Assembly (NCBI RefSeq): GCF_000380005.1
Contig: NZ_KB904188.1
Span: forward strand, 1 to 64,000
Direction: 5' to 3'
From: Streptococcus didelphis DSM 15616
GTDB lineage: Bacteria; Bacillota; Bacilli; Lactobacillales; Streptococcaceae
DNA: 64,000 nucleotides
Under the pieces are notes generated by a model. The model searched no databases and was not told the DNA's origin. It worked only from the letters and a program-made list of their open reading frames with translations. Made by a program: the position numbers and the translations under genes. Shown here piece after piece: positions 1 to 8,962 of the stretch. Within the stretch, counting starts at the first letter, position 1. Each line of letters opens with the position of its first letter.

Positions 1-52
1 AAGTTTAGCGATAAATGAAGCGGACTAATACTAATAGCTCGAGGACTTATCC
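1..52 (+). rRNA. 23S rRNA, 3' end (partial)
   Basis: The window opens in the last bases of a 23S rRNA gene. The tail that ends in GAGGACTTATCC is the usual streptococcal 23S 3' end. The gene continues upstream of the window, and the mature end is placed only approximately. Confidence 0.85.
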
Positions 53-152
53 AAAAAAAGTATGGTAAGTTTATTGACAATAAGGTAGCTTTCTTGATAA
101 GATAGAGATATTCAATTTTGAGTGGATTACAATGCCGTAAGCCATTGAAAAG

Positions 153-268
153 TTAAGTGACGATAGCCTAGGAGATACACCTGTACCCATGCCGAACACA
201 GCAGTTAAGCCCTAGCACGCCTGAAGTAGTTGGGGGTTGCCCCCTGTGAGATAGGGAAGTCGCTTAGC
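153..268 (+). rRNA. rrf: 5S rRNA
   Basis: This is a complete 5S rRNA of about 116 bases. The two ends (TTAAGTGAC and GTCGCTTAG) pair to form helix I, and the internal segment CCGAACACAGCAGTTAAG is the conserved loop B/C region. It lies about 100 bases after the 23S tail and 10 bases before tRNA-Asn, in the standard streptococcal rRNA operon order. Confidence 0.95.
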
Positions 269-278
269 TTAGGTTTAA

Positions 279-352
279 TCCGCCATAGCTCAGTTGGTAG
301 TAGCGCATGACTGTTAATCATGATGTCGTAGGTTCGAGTCCTACTGGCGGAG
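279..352 (+). tRNA. tRNA-Asn (GTT anticodon)
   Basis: A 74-base cloverleaf can be drawn by hand. The acceptor stem is TCCGCCA/TGGCGGA, the D-arm contains AGCTCAGTTGGTAG, the anticodon loop is CTGTTAA with GTT at 313-315, and the T-arm is GGTTCGAGTCC. The discriminator base is G352. CCA is not encoded. It is the last gene of the rRNA operon. Confidence 0.95.
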
Positions 353-357
353 TAGTT

Positions 358-383
358 AAGATAGGGGATCCTATCTTTTTTTT
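358..383 (+). terminator. Terminator of the rRNA/tRNA operon
   Basis: An 8-bp stem, AAGATAGG/CCTATCTT, with a four-base loop is followed by a run of T. It closes the rRNA operon and separates it from sigX. Confidence 0.85.
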
Positions 384-427
384 GTGGTGACAAGTGGAAA
401 AAATAAAAAAAGTAGAAAAAATAGGGT

Positions 428-475
428 GAACAGGACATTAATGTCATGTTCTTTTTTTAATGAATGGCTTATACT
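428..475 (+). promoter_or_regulatory. ComR-type box and promoter of sigX
   Basis: A near-perfect 24-bp inverted repeat at 428-451, with core GACATTAATGTC, is followed by a T tract and a -10 box TATACT at 470-475. This order (dyad with GACAT/ATGTC, T tract, -10) is the known ComR/XIP promoter architecture in pyogenic and bovis-group streptococci. It predicts that sigX is switched on by ComR bound to the XIP peptide. comR and comS are not in this window. Confidence 0.85.
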
Positions 476-512
476 ATAGAAAAATATTAAGGAAAGTGCA
501 GAGGATGTTTCT

Positions 513-1019
513 ATGTCTGATTTTGAGGAAGTTTTTAATTCTATAAAACCTATTATTTTAAAATTTAAGAAAATTTATTATATTCATCTATGGGATAATG
601 ATGACTGGTTACAAGAGGGAAGTCTGGTATTATATAAGCTTTTAAAAGAGGTTCCCGATATAAAAGATAACAAAGAAAAGCTCTTTTGTTATTTTAAGAC
701 TAAGTTTTCATCTTATATTAAAGATGTTATACGTTCACAAGAATCTCAAAAACGCCGTTTTAATAAACTTATTTATGAAGAAATTGGGGAAGTTTCCCAT
801 AGAATTGCAGAGAAAGGTATGGTCTTAGATGAATTTGTTGCTTATAACTCAGTATTAGAAGAAATTTCTTATCAATTAAATGATGAAGAAAGAGAGCAAT
901 TATCTGCTTTAATTAGAGGAGAAAGGTTTTTAGGAAGGAAAAATCTTTTAAGAAAATTAAAGCCATATTTTATTGACTTTCAACATCCCTTTTTCAAATG
1001 CCAGAAAAAAAATATTTGA
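513..1019 (+). CDS. sigX: Competence sigma factor SigX (ComX)
   Basis: This alternative sigma factor directs RNA polymerase to late competence genes (DNA uptake and recombination) through the com-box. The 168-residue length is that of streptococcal ComX, and the N-terminal region around DNDDWLQEGSLVLYKLL resembles sigma region 2. The RBS GAGGA lies 7 bases before the ATG. Its place directly after an rRNA operon and tRNA is typical of sigX in this group, where the gene is often duplicated at two rRNA operons; a second copy outside the window is therefore possible. The ComR-type operator upstream supports the call. The gene is intact, with no frameshift. Confidence 0.9.
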   Translation: MSDFEEVFNSIKPIILKFKKIYYIHLWDNDDWLQEGSLVLYKLLKEVPDIKDNKEKLFCYFKTKFSSYIKDVIRSQESQKRRFNKLIYEEIGEVSHRIAEKGMVLDEFVAYNSVLEEISYQLNDEEREQLSALIRGERFLGRKNLLRKLKPYFIDFQHPFFKCQKKNI

Positions 1020-1061
1020 AAAGAGTAATTTTCTTCCTATACTTACTTTTATTGAGCAATA

Positions 1062-1070
1062 TGGTATAAT
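1062..1070 (+). promoter_or_regulatory. Extended -10 promoter of the yqeG cluster
   Basis: TGGTATAAT is an extended -10 box. It lies 28 bases before the chosen yqeG ATG and after the sigX stop, so the yqeG operon probably has its own promoter independent of competence control. Confidence 0.6.
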
Positions 1071-1098
1071 AGATAGTAATAACTATTTTGGAGAAATA

Positions 1099-1626
1099 AT
1101 GAGTATTGATGTTTACAGGCCGACCCATATGGTAGAGGCCGTTTATGACTTGAAAGCAAATGATTTAATTAGACATGGGATTACTGCTGTCTTAGTGGAC
1201 TTAGATAACACACTAATTGCATGGAATAATCCTGATGGAACACCAGAGTTAAGAGCTTGGTTAGATGAAATGACTATTGCAGATATAAGTGTGGTGGTTG
1301 TTTCAAATAATAATCACAAAAGAGTTGAACGTGCAGTCTCTAAATTTGGGGTTGATTTTATTAGTAGAGCAATGAAACCTTTTTCAAGAGGTATCAATAT
1401 GGCTATTGAGCGTTATGGCTTTAATCGTGATGAAGTTATAATGGTAGGTGACCAATTAATGACTGATATCCGTGCTAGCCATAGATCAGGAATTAAGTCT
1501 GTACTTGTAAAACCCTTGGTTAATTCTGATGCTTGGAATACAAAGATTAACCGTTATATAGAGCGTCTTGTTTTTGCAAAATTAGAAAAAGAATATGGTA
1601 AGTTATCATATAAAAAAGGAATTTAA
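1099..1626 (+). CDS. yqeG: YqeG family HAD-IIIA phosphatase
   Basis: This is a haloacid dehalogenase-type phosphatase of unknown substrate. It heads the conserved Firmicute cluster with yqeH. Using the ATG at 1099 (RBS GGAG just upstream, promoter at 1062-1070) gives 175 residues. An in-frame upstream ATG at 973 would overlap sigX and lie before the promoter, so it was rejected. HAD motif I is the DLDNT at residues 34-38, with Asp34 as nucleophile and Asp36 as acid/base; the late motif GDQLMTDIRAS supplies the Mg-binding acids. The stop overlaps the yqeH start (TAATG), implying translational coupling. Confidence 0.9.
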   Translation: MSIDVYRPTHMVEAVYDLKANDLIRHGITAVLVDLDNTLIAWNNPDGTPELRAWLDEMTIADISVVVVSNNNHKRVERAVSKFGVDFISRAMKPFSRGINMAIERYGFNRDEVIMVGDQLMTDIRASHRSGIKSVLVKPLVNSDAWNTKINRYIERLVFAKLEKEYGKLSYKKGI

Positions 1627-2744
1627 TGGAAGAATTATTTTGTATTGGTTGTGGGATAAAAATTCAGATTGAAGATGTGAAAAAGGCAGGTTATACACCA
1701 CCAAAAGCTTTGGAAAAAGGCCTTGAAACAGGAGAATTGTATTGCCAGCGTTGCTTTAGACTTCGTCACTATAATGAAATTACAGATGTAAATATCACCG
1801 ATGATGAATTTTTGAAATTGTTACATGAAGTAGGTAATAGTAAAGCATTAGTAGTAAATGTAGTTGATATTTTTGATTTTAACGGATCAATTATTCCAGG
1901 GTTACCTCGTTTTGTAGCAGGAAATGACATCTTACTGGTGGGAAATAAGAAAGATATCCTACCTAAATCTGTAAAAGATCAAAAAGTTACTCAATGGCTA
2001 AGAGAAAGAGCACATGATGAAGGTTTACGTCCTCTTGATGTTATATTAACAAGCGCCCAAAATAAATATGCTATAAAAGAATTAATAGAAAAACTTAATA
2101 GTCTACGTCAGGGAAGAGATGTTTATGTTGTAGGTGTAACTAATGTGGGGAAATCTACTTTAATTAACGCTATTATACAAGAAATTACTGGTACAAAGGA
2201 TGTGATTACAACATCACGTTTCCCAGGTACTACCTTGGATAAGATAGAAATTCCTTTAGATGATGGTTCTTTTATTTTTGATACCCCAGGTATTATACAT
2301 AGACATCAAATGGCACATTATTTATCTGATAAAGATTTGAGATATGTAAGTCCTAAAAAAGAAATTAAACCTAAGACTTATCAGTTAAACCCTGAGCAAA
2401 CTCTATTTTTAGGTGGTTTAGGACGCTTTGATTTTATTAGTGGGAATAGACAAGGCGTAACAGCATATTTTGATAATAATCTTTTATTACATAGAACAAA
2501 GTTAGCGAATGCAGATAGCTTTTATAATAAGCATCTAGGTACTTTATTGTCACCACCAAACCTGGAAAATAAAGAAACATTTCCTAAACTTATTGCTCAT
2601 GAGTTTACTATTGACTCTAAAGTAGATATTGTTTTTTCAGGCTTAGGTTGGATTCGTCTCAATACTAGTCATGACAGACCTCTTAAAATTGCTGCTTGGG
2701 CTCCTAAAGGAGTATCAGTGCTTATTCGTAAGGCGATTATATAA
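1626..2744 (+). CDS. yqeH: Ribosome-biogenesis GTPase YqeH
   Basis: This is a circularly permuted GTPase needed for 30S subunit assembly in Bacillus. The motif order is diagnostic: an N-terminal zinc finger (Cys6, Cys9, Cys40, Cys43), then G4 NKKD at 107-110, G1 GVTNVGKST at 170-178 and G3 DTPG at 219-222. A C-terminal domain of about 150 residues probably binds RNA. The 372-residue length is normal. It is coupled to yqeG and is followed 49 bases later by yhbY, another ribosome-associated gene. Confidence 0.95.
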   Translation: MEELFCIGCGIKIQIEDVKKAGYTPPKALEKGLETGELYCQRCFRLRHYNEITDVNITDDEFLKLLHEVGNSKALVVNVVDIFDFNGSIIPGLPRFVAGNDILLVGNKKDILPKSVKDQKVTQWLRERAHDEGLRPLDVILTSAQNKYAIKELIEKLNSLRQGRDVYVVGVTNVGKSTLINAIIQEITGTKDVITTSRFPGTTLDKIEIPLDDGSFIFDTPGIIHRHQMAHYLSDKDLRYVSPKKEIKPKTYQLNPEQTLFLGGLGRFDFISGNRQGVTAYFDNNLLLHRTKLANADSFYNKHLGTLLSPPNLENKETFPKLIAHEFTIDSKVDIVFSGLGWIRLNTSHDRPLKIAAWAPKGVSVLIRKAII

Positions 2745-2793
2745 TAGATTAAAGCTAGTTATACTAGAAAAATTAAGAATAGGAATTTAAGGT

Positions 2794-3102
2794 ATGCTTA
2801 CAAGTAAACAAAGGGCTTTTTTAAAGGCAGAAGCTCATCAACTCAAGCCAATTGTCCAAATTGGTAAAAATGGCTTGAATAATCCCATAAAAACGAGTAT
2901 TCGTAATGCTCTTGATGCTAGAGAACTGATTAAAGTTACCTTGCTTCAAAACACAGATGAAGATATTCATTCGGTAGCTGAAACTTTGGAAGAAGAAATA
3001 GGCTGTGATACCGTTTTAAAAATTGGTCGGATATTGATTTTATATAAGGTATCTGCAAAAAAAGAAAATCGTAAATTGTCGCCAAAAGTTAAGGAAATTT
3101 AG
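2794..3102 (+). CDS. yhbY: YhbY family RNA-binding protein (CRM domain)
   Basis: This small single-domain protein of 102 residues belongs to the CRS1/YhbY family, which associates with pre-50S ribosomal particles. The CRM fold signature is visible as the GKNG loop (GxxG) around residues 24-27, preceded by LKPIVQIG. It follows yqeH and precedes nadD, the usual Firmicute order. The basic tail KKENRKLSPKVKE fits RNA binding. Confidence 0.9.
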   Translation: MLTSKQRAFLKAEAHQLKPIVQIGKNGLNNPIKTSIRNALDARELIKVTLLQNTDEDIHSVAETLEEEIGCDTVLKIGRILILYKVSAKKENRKLSPKVKEI

Positions 3103-3220
3103 AAATAGTTGCTACTTTTTAATAAAGGGGAATTTAGAAACTGAAAATTGTAAACTTTTGATAAAGACAACTAAATAGGGGATTATTACAATTAAGTAAA
3201 CTGACAACTTTGGAGAATAG

Positions 3221-3853
3221 ATGGCTTTAGAACTTTTGACACCTTTTACTAAGGTTGAATTAGAAATAGAGAAAAAAGATCGTAATAAAAAACAAATAGG
3301 AATATTGGGTGGGAATTTTAATCCTGTTCACAATGCACATTTAGTAGTGGCAGATCAAGTGCGTCAGCAATTAGGGCTAGATAAGGTTTTATTAATGCCT
3401 GAATATATTCCTCCACACATTGATGATAAAGAGACTATTGATGAAAATTATCGTCTAAAAATGTTACATTTAGCTATTCAGGATGTAGAAGGACTTGAAT
3501 TAGAAACAATTGAGCTAGAACGTAAAGGAATTTCCTACACCTATGACACAATGAAGCTTTTAATAGATAAAAATCCAGATGTTGATTATTATTTCATTAT
3601 TGGCGCTGATATGGTTGATTATTTACCCAAATGGTACCGTATTGATGAACTTGTAGAAATGGTTCAATTTGTTGGTGTTCAAAGACCTAAATATAAGGCA
3701 GGAACCTCTTATCCGGTCATTTGGGTAGATGTTCCTCTCATGGATATTTCTTCAAGCATGATTCGTCATTTTATAAAAAAAAATAGGCAACCTAATTATC
3801 TTTTACCTAAAAGCGTCCTTGACTATATAAATAAAGAAGGTCTTTATAAATGA
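3221..3853 (+). CDS. nadD: Nicotinate-nucleotide adenylyltransferase
   Basis: NadD joins NaMN and ATP to form deamido-NAD, an essential step of NAD synthesis in the cytoplasm. The nucleotidyltransferase signature is [11 protein letters not shown] (residues 30-40), a variant of the usual (H/T)xGH motif in which Ala replaces Gly. The second signature ISSSMIR lies near residue 175. The roughly 25-residue N-terminal extension before GILGGNF is normal for streptococci. The 210-residue protein overlaps yqeK by 4 bases. Confidence 0.95.
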   Translation: MALELLTPFTKVELEIEKKDRNKKQIGILGGNFNPVHNAHLVVADQVRQQLGLDKVLLMPEYIPPHIDDKETIDENYRLKMLHLAIQDVEGLELETIELERKGISYTYDTMKLLIDKNPDVDYYFIIGADMVDYLPKWYRIDELVEMVQFVGVQRPKYKAGTSYPVIWVDVPLMDISSSMIRHFIKKNRQPNYLLPKSVLDYINKEGLYK

Positions 3854-4455
3854 ACTACCATGACTATATTCCTTATAATCGTGATCAACTTTTAGCAAGA
3901 ATTGCAGAGCAAATGAGTTCAAAGCGATTTGAGCATGTACTAGGAGTGGAAAAAGCAGCTATAGAACTAGCAGAGCTTTATGGATATGATAAAAATAAGG
4001 CTGGACTAGCAGGGCTCTTACATGATTACGCAAAAGAGTGTCCAGATAAACTCTTTATCGATTTAATTAATAAGTATCAGCTTTCCTCGGAACTCTTAAA
4101 TTGGAATAATAATGTCTGGCATGGTATGGTTGGTATTTATAAGCTTCAAGAAGATTTGCAATTACAAGATAAAGAAATTTTGCGAGCTATCGAAATACAT
4201 ACAGTAGGGGCTGCAAAGATGACTTTACTTGATAAGATACTTTATGTAGCCGATTATATAGAGGAAGGCAGAGATTTTCCTTTAGTTAATCAAGCAAGGC
4301 AGATAGCTAAGGAAAGTCTTGATAAGGCTGTCGCATTTGAAACAGTGCATACAGTTGCTTACCTAGCTTCAAAAGCTGTGCCAATATATCCTCAAACCCT
4401 AGAGACCTATAATGCATTTTGTCACCATTTAAAGGAAGAAAAAAATAAGTTATGA
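3850..4455 (+). CDS. yqeK: YqeK, HD-domain nucleotide hydrolase
   Basis: This is an HD-domain metal-dependent phosphohydrolase of the YqeK family, described as symmetrical Ap4A hydrolases that convert Ap4A to two ADP. The HD signature is [10 protein letters not shown] near residues 57-66, with further conserved His and Asp residues in EIHTVGA and [10 protein letters not shown]. The gene overlaps nadD at its start and rsfS at its end by 4 bases each, so the three are co-translated. Its 201 residues fit the family. Confidence 0.9.
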   Translation: MNYHDYIPYNRDQLLARIAEQMSSKRFEHVLGVEKAAIELAELYGYDKNKAGLAGLLHDYAKECPDKLFIDLINKYQLSSELLNWNNNVWHGMVGIYKLQEDLQLQDKEILRAIEIHTVGAAKMTLLDKILYVADYIEEGRDFPLVNQARQIAKESLDKAVAFETVHTVAYLASKAVPIYPQTLETYNAFCHHLKEEKNKL

Positions 4456-4805
4456 AAAAAGAAGAACTTTTAGAAATTGTTGTTAAAGCTGCAGACGAAA
4501 AACATGCTGAAGATATCCTGGTACTTGATTTAGAAGGTATTAGCAGTCTGGCAGATTATTTTGTTATTGCTAGCGCTACAAATAGCCGTCAATTAGAGGC
4601 TATTGCAGAAAATATTCGTGAGAAAGTGAAGCAAATGGCTGGTAAGGCTAGTCATATTGAAGGGGACAGCTCAACTGGTTGGGTTTTACTTGACCTAAAT
4701 GATCTCGTTGTCCATATCTTTTTAGAAGAGCAACGTCACCATTACAATCTTGAAAAATTGTGGCATGATGCACCAGTGGTTGATGTGTCAGCTTGTTTAG
4801 TCTAA
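4452..4805 (+). CDS. rsfS: Ribosomal silencing factor RsfS
   Basis: RsfS binds ribosomal protein uL14 on the 50S subunit and blocks joining of the subunits under starvation. The 117-residue length and the segments [28 protein letters not shown] and [19 protein letters not shown] are typical of the family. The ATG overlaps the yqeK stop (ATGA). In some relatives an isochorismatase gene separates yqeK and rsfS; here it is absent. Confidence 0.95.
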   Translation: MKKEELLEIVVKAADEKHAEDILVLDLEGISSLADYFVIASATNSRQLEAIAENIREKVKQMAGKASHIEGDSSTGWVLLDLNDLVVHIFLEEQRHHYNLEKLWHDAPVVDVSACLV

Positions 4806-4816
4806 CAATGTAAGTT

Positions 4817-4843
4817 AAAAAACAGTCTATGAGGCTGTTTTAA
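4817..4843 (+). terminator. Weak terminator after rsfS
   Basis: The stem AAAACAG/CTGTTTT is separated by a 9-base loop and followed by only a short T run. It may attenuate rather than stop transcription, because yqeM starts only 20 bases later. Confidence 0.5.
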
Positions 4844-4863
4844 GAACTGAGAATATTATTAAT

Positions 4864-5601
4864 ATGACAACTTATGAAACATTTGCTAGGGTTTATGATT
4901 CCATAATGGACGATACTCTTTATGATAAATGGACAAACTTTTCCTTACGTCACTTAACAAGAAGAGATAATGCTAAATTGTTAGAGTTAGCCTGTGGGAC
5001 AGGTATCCAATCAATTCGCTTTAAGGAAGCAGGTTTTGACGTAACTGGATTGGATTTAAGCCAAGAAATGCTAGATTTAGCCCAAAAACGTGCACAAGCT
5101 GCTGGGTTAGAGATTCCTTTTATTCAAGGTAACATGTTAGATTTATCTCAAGTTGGGAAATTTGATTTTGTGACTTGTTATTCTGATTCTATCTGTTATA
5201 TGCAGGATGAGGTTGAGGTGGGTGATGTTTTTAAAGAAGTCTATCAAAGTCTTAATGAGGATGGCATTTTTATTTTTGATGTTCACTCAACCTACCAGGT
5301 TGAACAGGTTTTTTCAGGATATTCTTATCATGAAAATGCAGAAGATTTTGCAATGGTTTGGGATAGTTACCAGGATGAGGCTCCGTACTCAGTGGTTCAT
5401 GAGCTAACCTTTTTTATTAAAAATGAAGATGGTCGTTTTACACGCTATGATGAAGTGCATGAAGAAAGAACCTATGATATTTTAACCTATGATATTCTTT
5501 TAGAACAAGCAGGTTTTAAATCTTTTAAGTTATATGCTGATTTTGAAGATAAAGCACCAACAGATACTAGTAAGAGATGGTTTTTTGTGGCACAAAAATA
5601 G
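4864..5601 (+). CDS. YqeM-type class I SAM methyltransferase
   Basis: This 245-residue SAM-dependent methyltransferase sits where yqeM is found in the Bacillus cluster. Motif I is LELACGTGIQS (residues about 40-50), followed by the acidic residue of GLDLS and the post-motif FDFVTCYSDSICYM. No transmembrane segment is visible. The substrate is unknown. Its position after rsfS suggests, but does not prove, a translation-related role. Confidence 0.8.
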   Translation: MTTYETFARVYDSIMDDTLYDKWTNFSLRHLTRRDNAKLLELACGTGIQSIRFKEAGFDVTGLDLSQEMLDLAQKRAQAAGLEIPFIQGNMLDLSQVGKFDFVTCYSDSICYMQDEVEVGDVFKEVYQSLNEDGIFIFDVHSTYQVEQVFSGYSYHENAEDFAMVWDSYQDEAPYSVVHELTFFIKNEDGRFTRYDEVHEERTYDILTYDILLEQAGFKSFKLYADFEDKAPTDTSKRWFFVAQK

Positions 5602-5639
5602 GTTATTGGCTTTATAAATAGTAATTAAAGAGGTTTATG

Positions 5640-6269
5640 ATGAAAATTGCTTTACTGATTTATCCTCAATTTTCACTTTATGAAATCACCCCTTTAACAA
5701 GTCAACTAAGGTTACATTTTCAGCAGACGATTGATCTTATTGCCAGTCAGAAGAAACTTTATTCAAGTGAGGAAGGAATTCAGGTAATGCCCAATTATAG
5801 CCTATCTGAAATTGATTTATCTTCCTATCAGCTTGTTTTGTTAAGTGGAACTATGGCCCCTTTTCAAGCAGTAAATGATGAGGAGGTAATCACTGCTTTG
5901 TCAAAACTTGATCTTACAAAGATTGTAGTTGCTTCAATTTCTTCTTCTCCTTTGCTGTTAGCTAGGGCCAATTTGTTAAATGAAAGACAGTTTACGGGTG
6001 GACTGTATAGCAATTATTTTGGAACTTTTTCTTGGTTAAAAGAGGGTCAGTTCTTACCACGTCAGTGTGTCGTCATAGACAAAAATCTTATTACTGCAAT
6101 TGGAAGCAGTCAAGCTGTAGAAATATTTACTAGGCTTGTATTAGCTAAGCTTAATTTTACAAAGGATTGGCCAGCATTGAGTGAAGAGGAAATCTCTTTT
6201 ACTTTAGAAAAGAATGATTTTCAAAAGATGCTTGAAGATATGAAGAGAGATTATCCCAAATTGATTTAA
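5640..6269 (+). CDS. DJ-1/PfpI-like protein lacking the nucleophilic cysteine
   Basis: The sequence follows the DJ-1/PfpI fold: [12 protein letters not shown] at the N-terminus, VLLSGTMAP in the middle, and [14 protein letters not shown] at the nucleophile elbow. In active members the elbow reads ICxxP; here the position is Ser (residue 101 from the second ATG) and the protein appears to have no Cys there. The usual glyoxalase or protease activity is therefore doubtful, and a regulatory or binding role is possible. The second of two adjacent ATGs was chosen because AAAGAGG sits 6 bases before it. The gene lies between yqeM and tmcAL, 10 bases from the latter. Confidence 0.7.
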   Translation: MKIALLIYPQFSLYEITPLTSQLRLHFQQTIDLIASQKKLYSSEEGIQVMPNYSLSEIDLSSYQLVLLSGTMAPFQAVNDEEVITALSKLDLTKIVVASISSSPLLLARANLLNERQFTGGLYSNYFGTFSWLKEGQFLPRQCVVIDKNLITAIGSSQAVEIFTRLVLAKLNFTKDWPALSEEEISFTLEKNDFQKMLEDMKRDYPKLI

Positions 6270-6279
6270 GGAGGACTTG

Positions 6280-7371
6280 ATGACTGTTACAGGAATAGTT
6301 GCTGAATTTAATCCCTTTCATAATGGTCATAAGTATCTTTTACAAGAGATTGATGGCTTAAAGATTGTCGCTATGTCTGGCAATTTCTTGCAAAGAGGTG
6401 AGCCTGCTCTTATTGATAAGTGGACTAGGGCACAAGTGGCTCTGCAAAATGGAGCCGATTTAATTGTTGAGCTTCCTTTTCTGGTTTCTGTACAGTCTGC
6501 TGACTACTTTGCTAAGGGAGCTGTTGATATTCTAACTAGGTTAGGAATTGAAAGACTAGCTTTTGGTAGTGAAGAGTTACTTGATTATCAGAACATTGCT
6601 TCTATTTATCAAGAAAAAGAAGAAGAGATGGCAAGGTTTTTAGCAAATTTATCTGATGAGCTCAGCTATCCCCAGAAAACTCAAAAAATGTGGGAACATT
6701 TTACGGGTATTAAATTTTCTGGACAGACACCAAATCATATTTTAGCTTTAGCTTATGCAAAGGCTAGTGCAGATAAGAACATCAAGTTACTACCTATTAA
6801 ACGTCAAGGAGCGGGATTCCACTCCCAGTCCAAGGAGGAAGGACTTGCCTCAGCTACGGCCATACGAAAACATATTTTGGATCAGGAGTTTGTGGCTAAG
6901 GTAACTCCTTGTAGTAATTTACTTTTAGCTGCTCCACAGGTTAGCTGGGATGATTATTTCCAATTCTTGAGATATCAGATTTTAAGTCATCCTGATTTAT
7001 CCAGTATTTTTCAAGTTAATGATGAATTGGCAAGCAGGATCTGCGCAGTAATTGGGAGGGTAGCGACCCTAGAAGAACTAGTGGAAGAGGTTTCTACTAA
7101 ACGTTATACTAGGGCTCGAGTATGCAGGGTCTTGACCTATATCTTAGTAAGTGTAGTTGAGAGTCCTTTACCAGAAGCGATTCATGTGCTTGGGTTTTCT
7201 GAAAAGGGTCAGGCTCATTTAAAAAGTCTTAGGAAGTCGGTGCATTTGATTACACGGATTGGTTCAGAACCCTGGGATTCTTTAACACAAAAAGCAGATC
7301 AGATTTACCAGCTAGGAAATCTTCAATTAGCAGAGCAAAACTGGGGGCGAGTGCCTGTGAGACTGGCTTAA
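6280..7371 (+). CDS. tmcAL: tRNA(Met) cytidine acetate ligase TmcAL
   Basis: TmcAL (formerly YlbM) uses acetate and ATP to make N4-acetylcytidine at the wobble position of elongator tRNA-Met. The N-terminal nucleotidyltransferase motif [13 protein letters not shown] and the following [17 protein letters not shown] block are family hallmarks. The ATG at 6280 has GGAGG 5 bases upstream; the TTG directly before it is too close to that RBS. The 363 residues agree with the family. Confidence 0.92.
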   Translation: MTVTGIVAEFNPFHNGHKYLLQEIDGLKIVAMSGNFLQRGEPALIDKWTRAQVALQNGADLIVELPFLVSVQSADYFAKGAVDILTRLGIERLAFGSEELLDYQNIASIYQEKEEEMARFLANLSDELSYPQKTQKMWEHFTGIKFSGQTPNHILALAYAKASADKNIKLLPIKRQGAGFHSQSKEEGLASATAIRKHILDQEFVAKVTPCSNLLLAAPQVSWDDYFQFLRYQILSHPDLSSIFQVNDELASRICAVIGRVATLEELVEEVSTKRYTRARVCRVLTYILVSVVESPLPEAIHVLGFSEKGQAHLKSLRKSVHLITRIGSEPWDSLTQKADQIYQLGNLQLAEQNWGRVPVRLA

Positions 7372-7445
7372 AAAGCCTTAGCTAAGTAGGTGATAATTTT
7401 TATGACTGTTAGCAGGATATTAATCAAAAAGAAAAAGGAGTTATA

Positions 7446-7811
7446 ATGGCAGATTTAGATTTATTAGTCTGGACCTTTGTTTCAGAATGTCCTATTCCAA
7501 ATGATTTACAGGATATTTTACTAGAGGGTGAAGTGGCTCATGCAGCTTATAAAACACTGAGAGATAGTGCTATTTTTACCAATAAACGTTTGATTGTAAG
7601 AGATGCTCAAGGCTTGACAGGTAAAAAAATTGAGATGTATTCTCTTCCTTATTCCTCAATTAATATGTGGTCAACAGAAAATGCTGGAACTTTTGATTTT
7701 AATTCTGAGGTGGAATTGTGGACAAGGGCAGGGCATTTTAAGATTAATTTAAAAAAGGAAATTGATGTTAGAAAGCTGGATCGTCTTATCGCACAGGCGT
7801 TGCTGACATAA
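7446..7811 (+). CDS. PH-domain (YvbH-like) protein
   Basis: This 121-residue soluble protein has the pattern of bacterial pleckstrin-homology domains: LLEGEVAHAAYKTLRDSAIFTNKRLIVRDAQG (first sheet), then YSLPYSSINMWSTENAGTFDFNSEVELWT and a final helix LDRLIAQALL. The cellular role of this family is not known. AAAAGGAG precedes the ATG. The gene stands alone between tmcAL and yebC, with no clear operon partner. Confidence 0.75.
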   Translation: MADLDLLVWTFVSECPIPNDLQDILLEGEVAHAAYKTLRDSAIFTNKRLIVRDAQGLTGKKIEMYSLPYSSINMWSTENAGTFDFNSEVELWTRAGHFKINLKKEIDVRKLDRLIAQALLT

Positions 7812-8009
7812 AATAGATTATAGGCTTTTAGCTTAGTAAGTAAGGGATTAATCAGTTTAAGAAATGAGTTCCCTAATTCTACTAGCTCTGCTTTTAATTT
7901 CCATTTTACCAAATTACTGCAAAGTGCTATAATAAGAGAGTTAAGGATAAGTCAGCTCGGCTATTTATCCAAGGACTCATAAAAAAATTATAATTCAGAG
8001 GAGATTCCG

Positions 8010-8726
8010 ATGGGACGTAAATGGGCAAATATTGTTGCTAAAAAAACTGCTAAAGATGGTGCTACTTCAAAAGTATATGCTAAATTTGGTGTTGAAATCT
8101 ATGTAGCTGCTAAACAAGGAGACCCAGATCCAGAGTCTAACTCAGCTCTTAAATTTGTCATTGATCGTGCAAAACAGGCCCAGGTGCCAAAGCATGTTAT
8201 TGATAAAGCCATTGATAAGGCTAAAGGCAATACAGATGAAACCTTTGTGGAAGGTCGTTATGAGGGCTTTGGTCCAAATGGTTCAATGATTATTGTGGAT
8301 ACTCTTACTTCTAATGTTAATCGTACTGCTGCTAATGTTCGGACTGCTTATGGTAAAAATGGTGGTAACATGGGAGCTTCGGGTTCTGTTTCTTATATGT
8401 TTGATAAAAAAGGGGTCATCGTTTTTGCGGGTGATGATGCTGATGCAATTTTTGAACTCCTATTAGATGCTGAAGTAGAAGTAGATGATGTTGAAGCTGA
8501 GGAAGGTACCATTACAGTTTACACAGCCCCAACAGATCTTCATAAAGGAATTGAAGCTTTACGTCAATCTGGTATTAATGAATTTCAAGTGACTGAGCTT
8601 GAAATGATTCCTCAATCAGAAGTGACGCTTGAAGGAGAAGATTTAGAAATCTTTGAAAAATTAGTGGATGCTTTGGAATCAGATGATGATGTTCAAAAAG
8701 TTTACCATAATGTTGCGGATTTCTAA
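8010..8726 (+). CDS. yebC: YebC/PmpR family regulator or translation factor
   Basis: The protein has 238 residues, begins [17 protein letters not shown], and belongs to the YebC/TACO1 family. Members have been described as DNA-binding regulators, and YebC-type proteins have also been linked to translation of proline-rich stretches. The [14 protein letters not shown] region and the C-terminal acidic tail [18 protein letters not shown] are typical. A GAGGAG RBS lies 7 bases before the ATG. It is monocistronic; a hairpin at 8782-8811 downstream could end the transcript. Confidence 0.92.
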   Translation: MGRKWANIVAKKTAKDGATSKVYAKFGVEIYVAAKQGDPDPESNSALKFVIDRAKQAQVPKHVIDKAIDKAKGNTDETFVEGRYEGFGPNGSMIIVDTLTSNVNRTAANVRTAYGKNGGNMGASGSVSYMFDKKGVIVFAGDDADAIFELLLDAEVEVDDVEAEEGTITVYTAPTDLHKGIEALRQSGINEFQVTELEMIPQSEVTLEGEDLEIFEKLVDALESDDDVQKVYHNVADF

Positions 8727-8737
8727 TAGTTTAAACT

Positions 8738-8761
8738 AGCTCTTTGTCAACTGTAATGGGT
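8738..8761 (-). repeat. Terminal inverted repeat of an ISL3-type element (one end)
   Basis: The sequence around CTTTGTCAACTGTAATGGGT resembles the conserved terminal repeat of streptococcal ISL3-family elements such as IS1167. It lies at the correct end of the transposase remnant described next. The other terminal repeat was not found in the window. Confidence 0.6.
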
Positions 8762-8781
8762 AGATGAAAGGCTAAGATCTG

Positions 8782-8811
8782 GAGAGTATCAGATTGGTAC
8801 TCTCTTTTTTT
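8782..8811 (+). terminator. Hairpin with T-run after yebC
   Basis: GAGAGTA/TACTCTC with a 9-base loop is followed by seven T. It can serve as the terminator for yebC, although it lies inside the insertion-sequence remnant and was probably brought in by it. Confidence 0.7.
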
Positions 8812-8962
8812 GATGTTCAAGTTGATGAGAATTTTAGATTTGAAAGTGTTAAAGTTCCTGAAAGCAAAAGCTGCTCTTTAATGTCTTTTTTATAAGTTTA
8901 TTAGGAGCTTCTAGCTTAGCGTTAGAATAGTGGAGTTCAAGGGCATTAGTGGTGTAGGTTCT
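8805..8962 (-). pseudogene. C-terminal remnant of an ISL3-family transposase
   Basis: Read on the minus strand, one frame gives TTNALELHYSNAKLEAPNK. After a frameshift, another frame gives AFAFRNFNTFKSKILINLNI followed by KK. Together these match the C-terminus of ISL3/IS1167-like transposases, which carry a YSNAKLEATN..LIK..AFGFRNFxNFK..I..ALNI pattern. The remnant has at least one frameshift, internal stops and no N-terminal part, so it is dead. It marks a past insertion between yebC and the type VII effector remnant. Confidence 0.75.

Noticed and set aside
205..447. 80-codon ORF on the minus strand across 5S rRNA, tRNA-Asn and the terminator
   Set aside because: It overlaps two well-supported RNA genes and reads through a terminator; it is chance.
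973..1098. Upstream in-frame extension of yqeG
   Set aside because: It overlaps the end of sigX and lies before the yqeG promoter; the family alignment starts at 1099.
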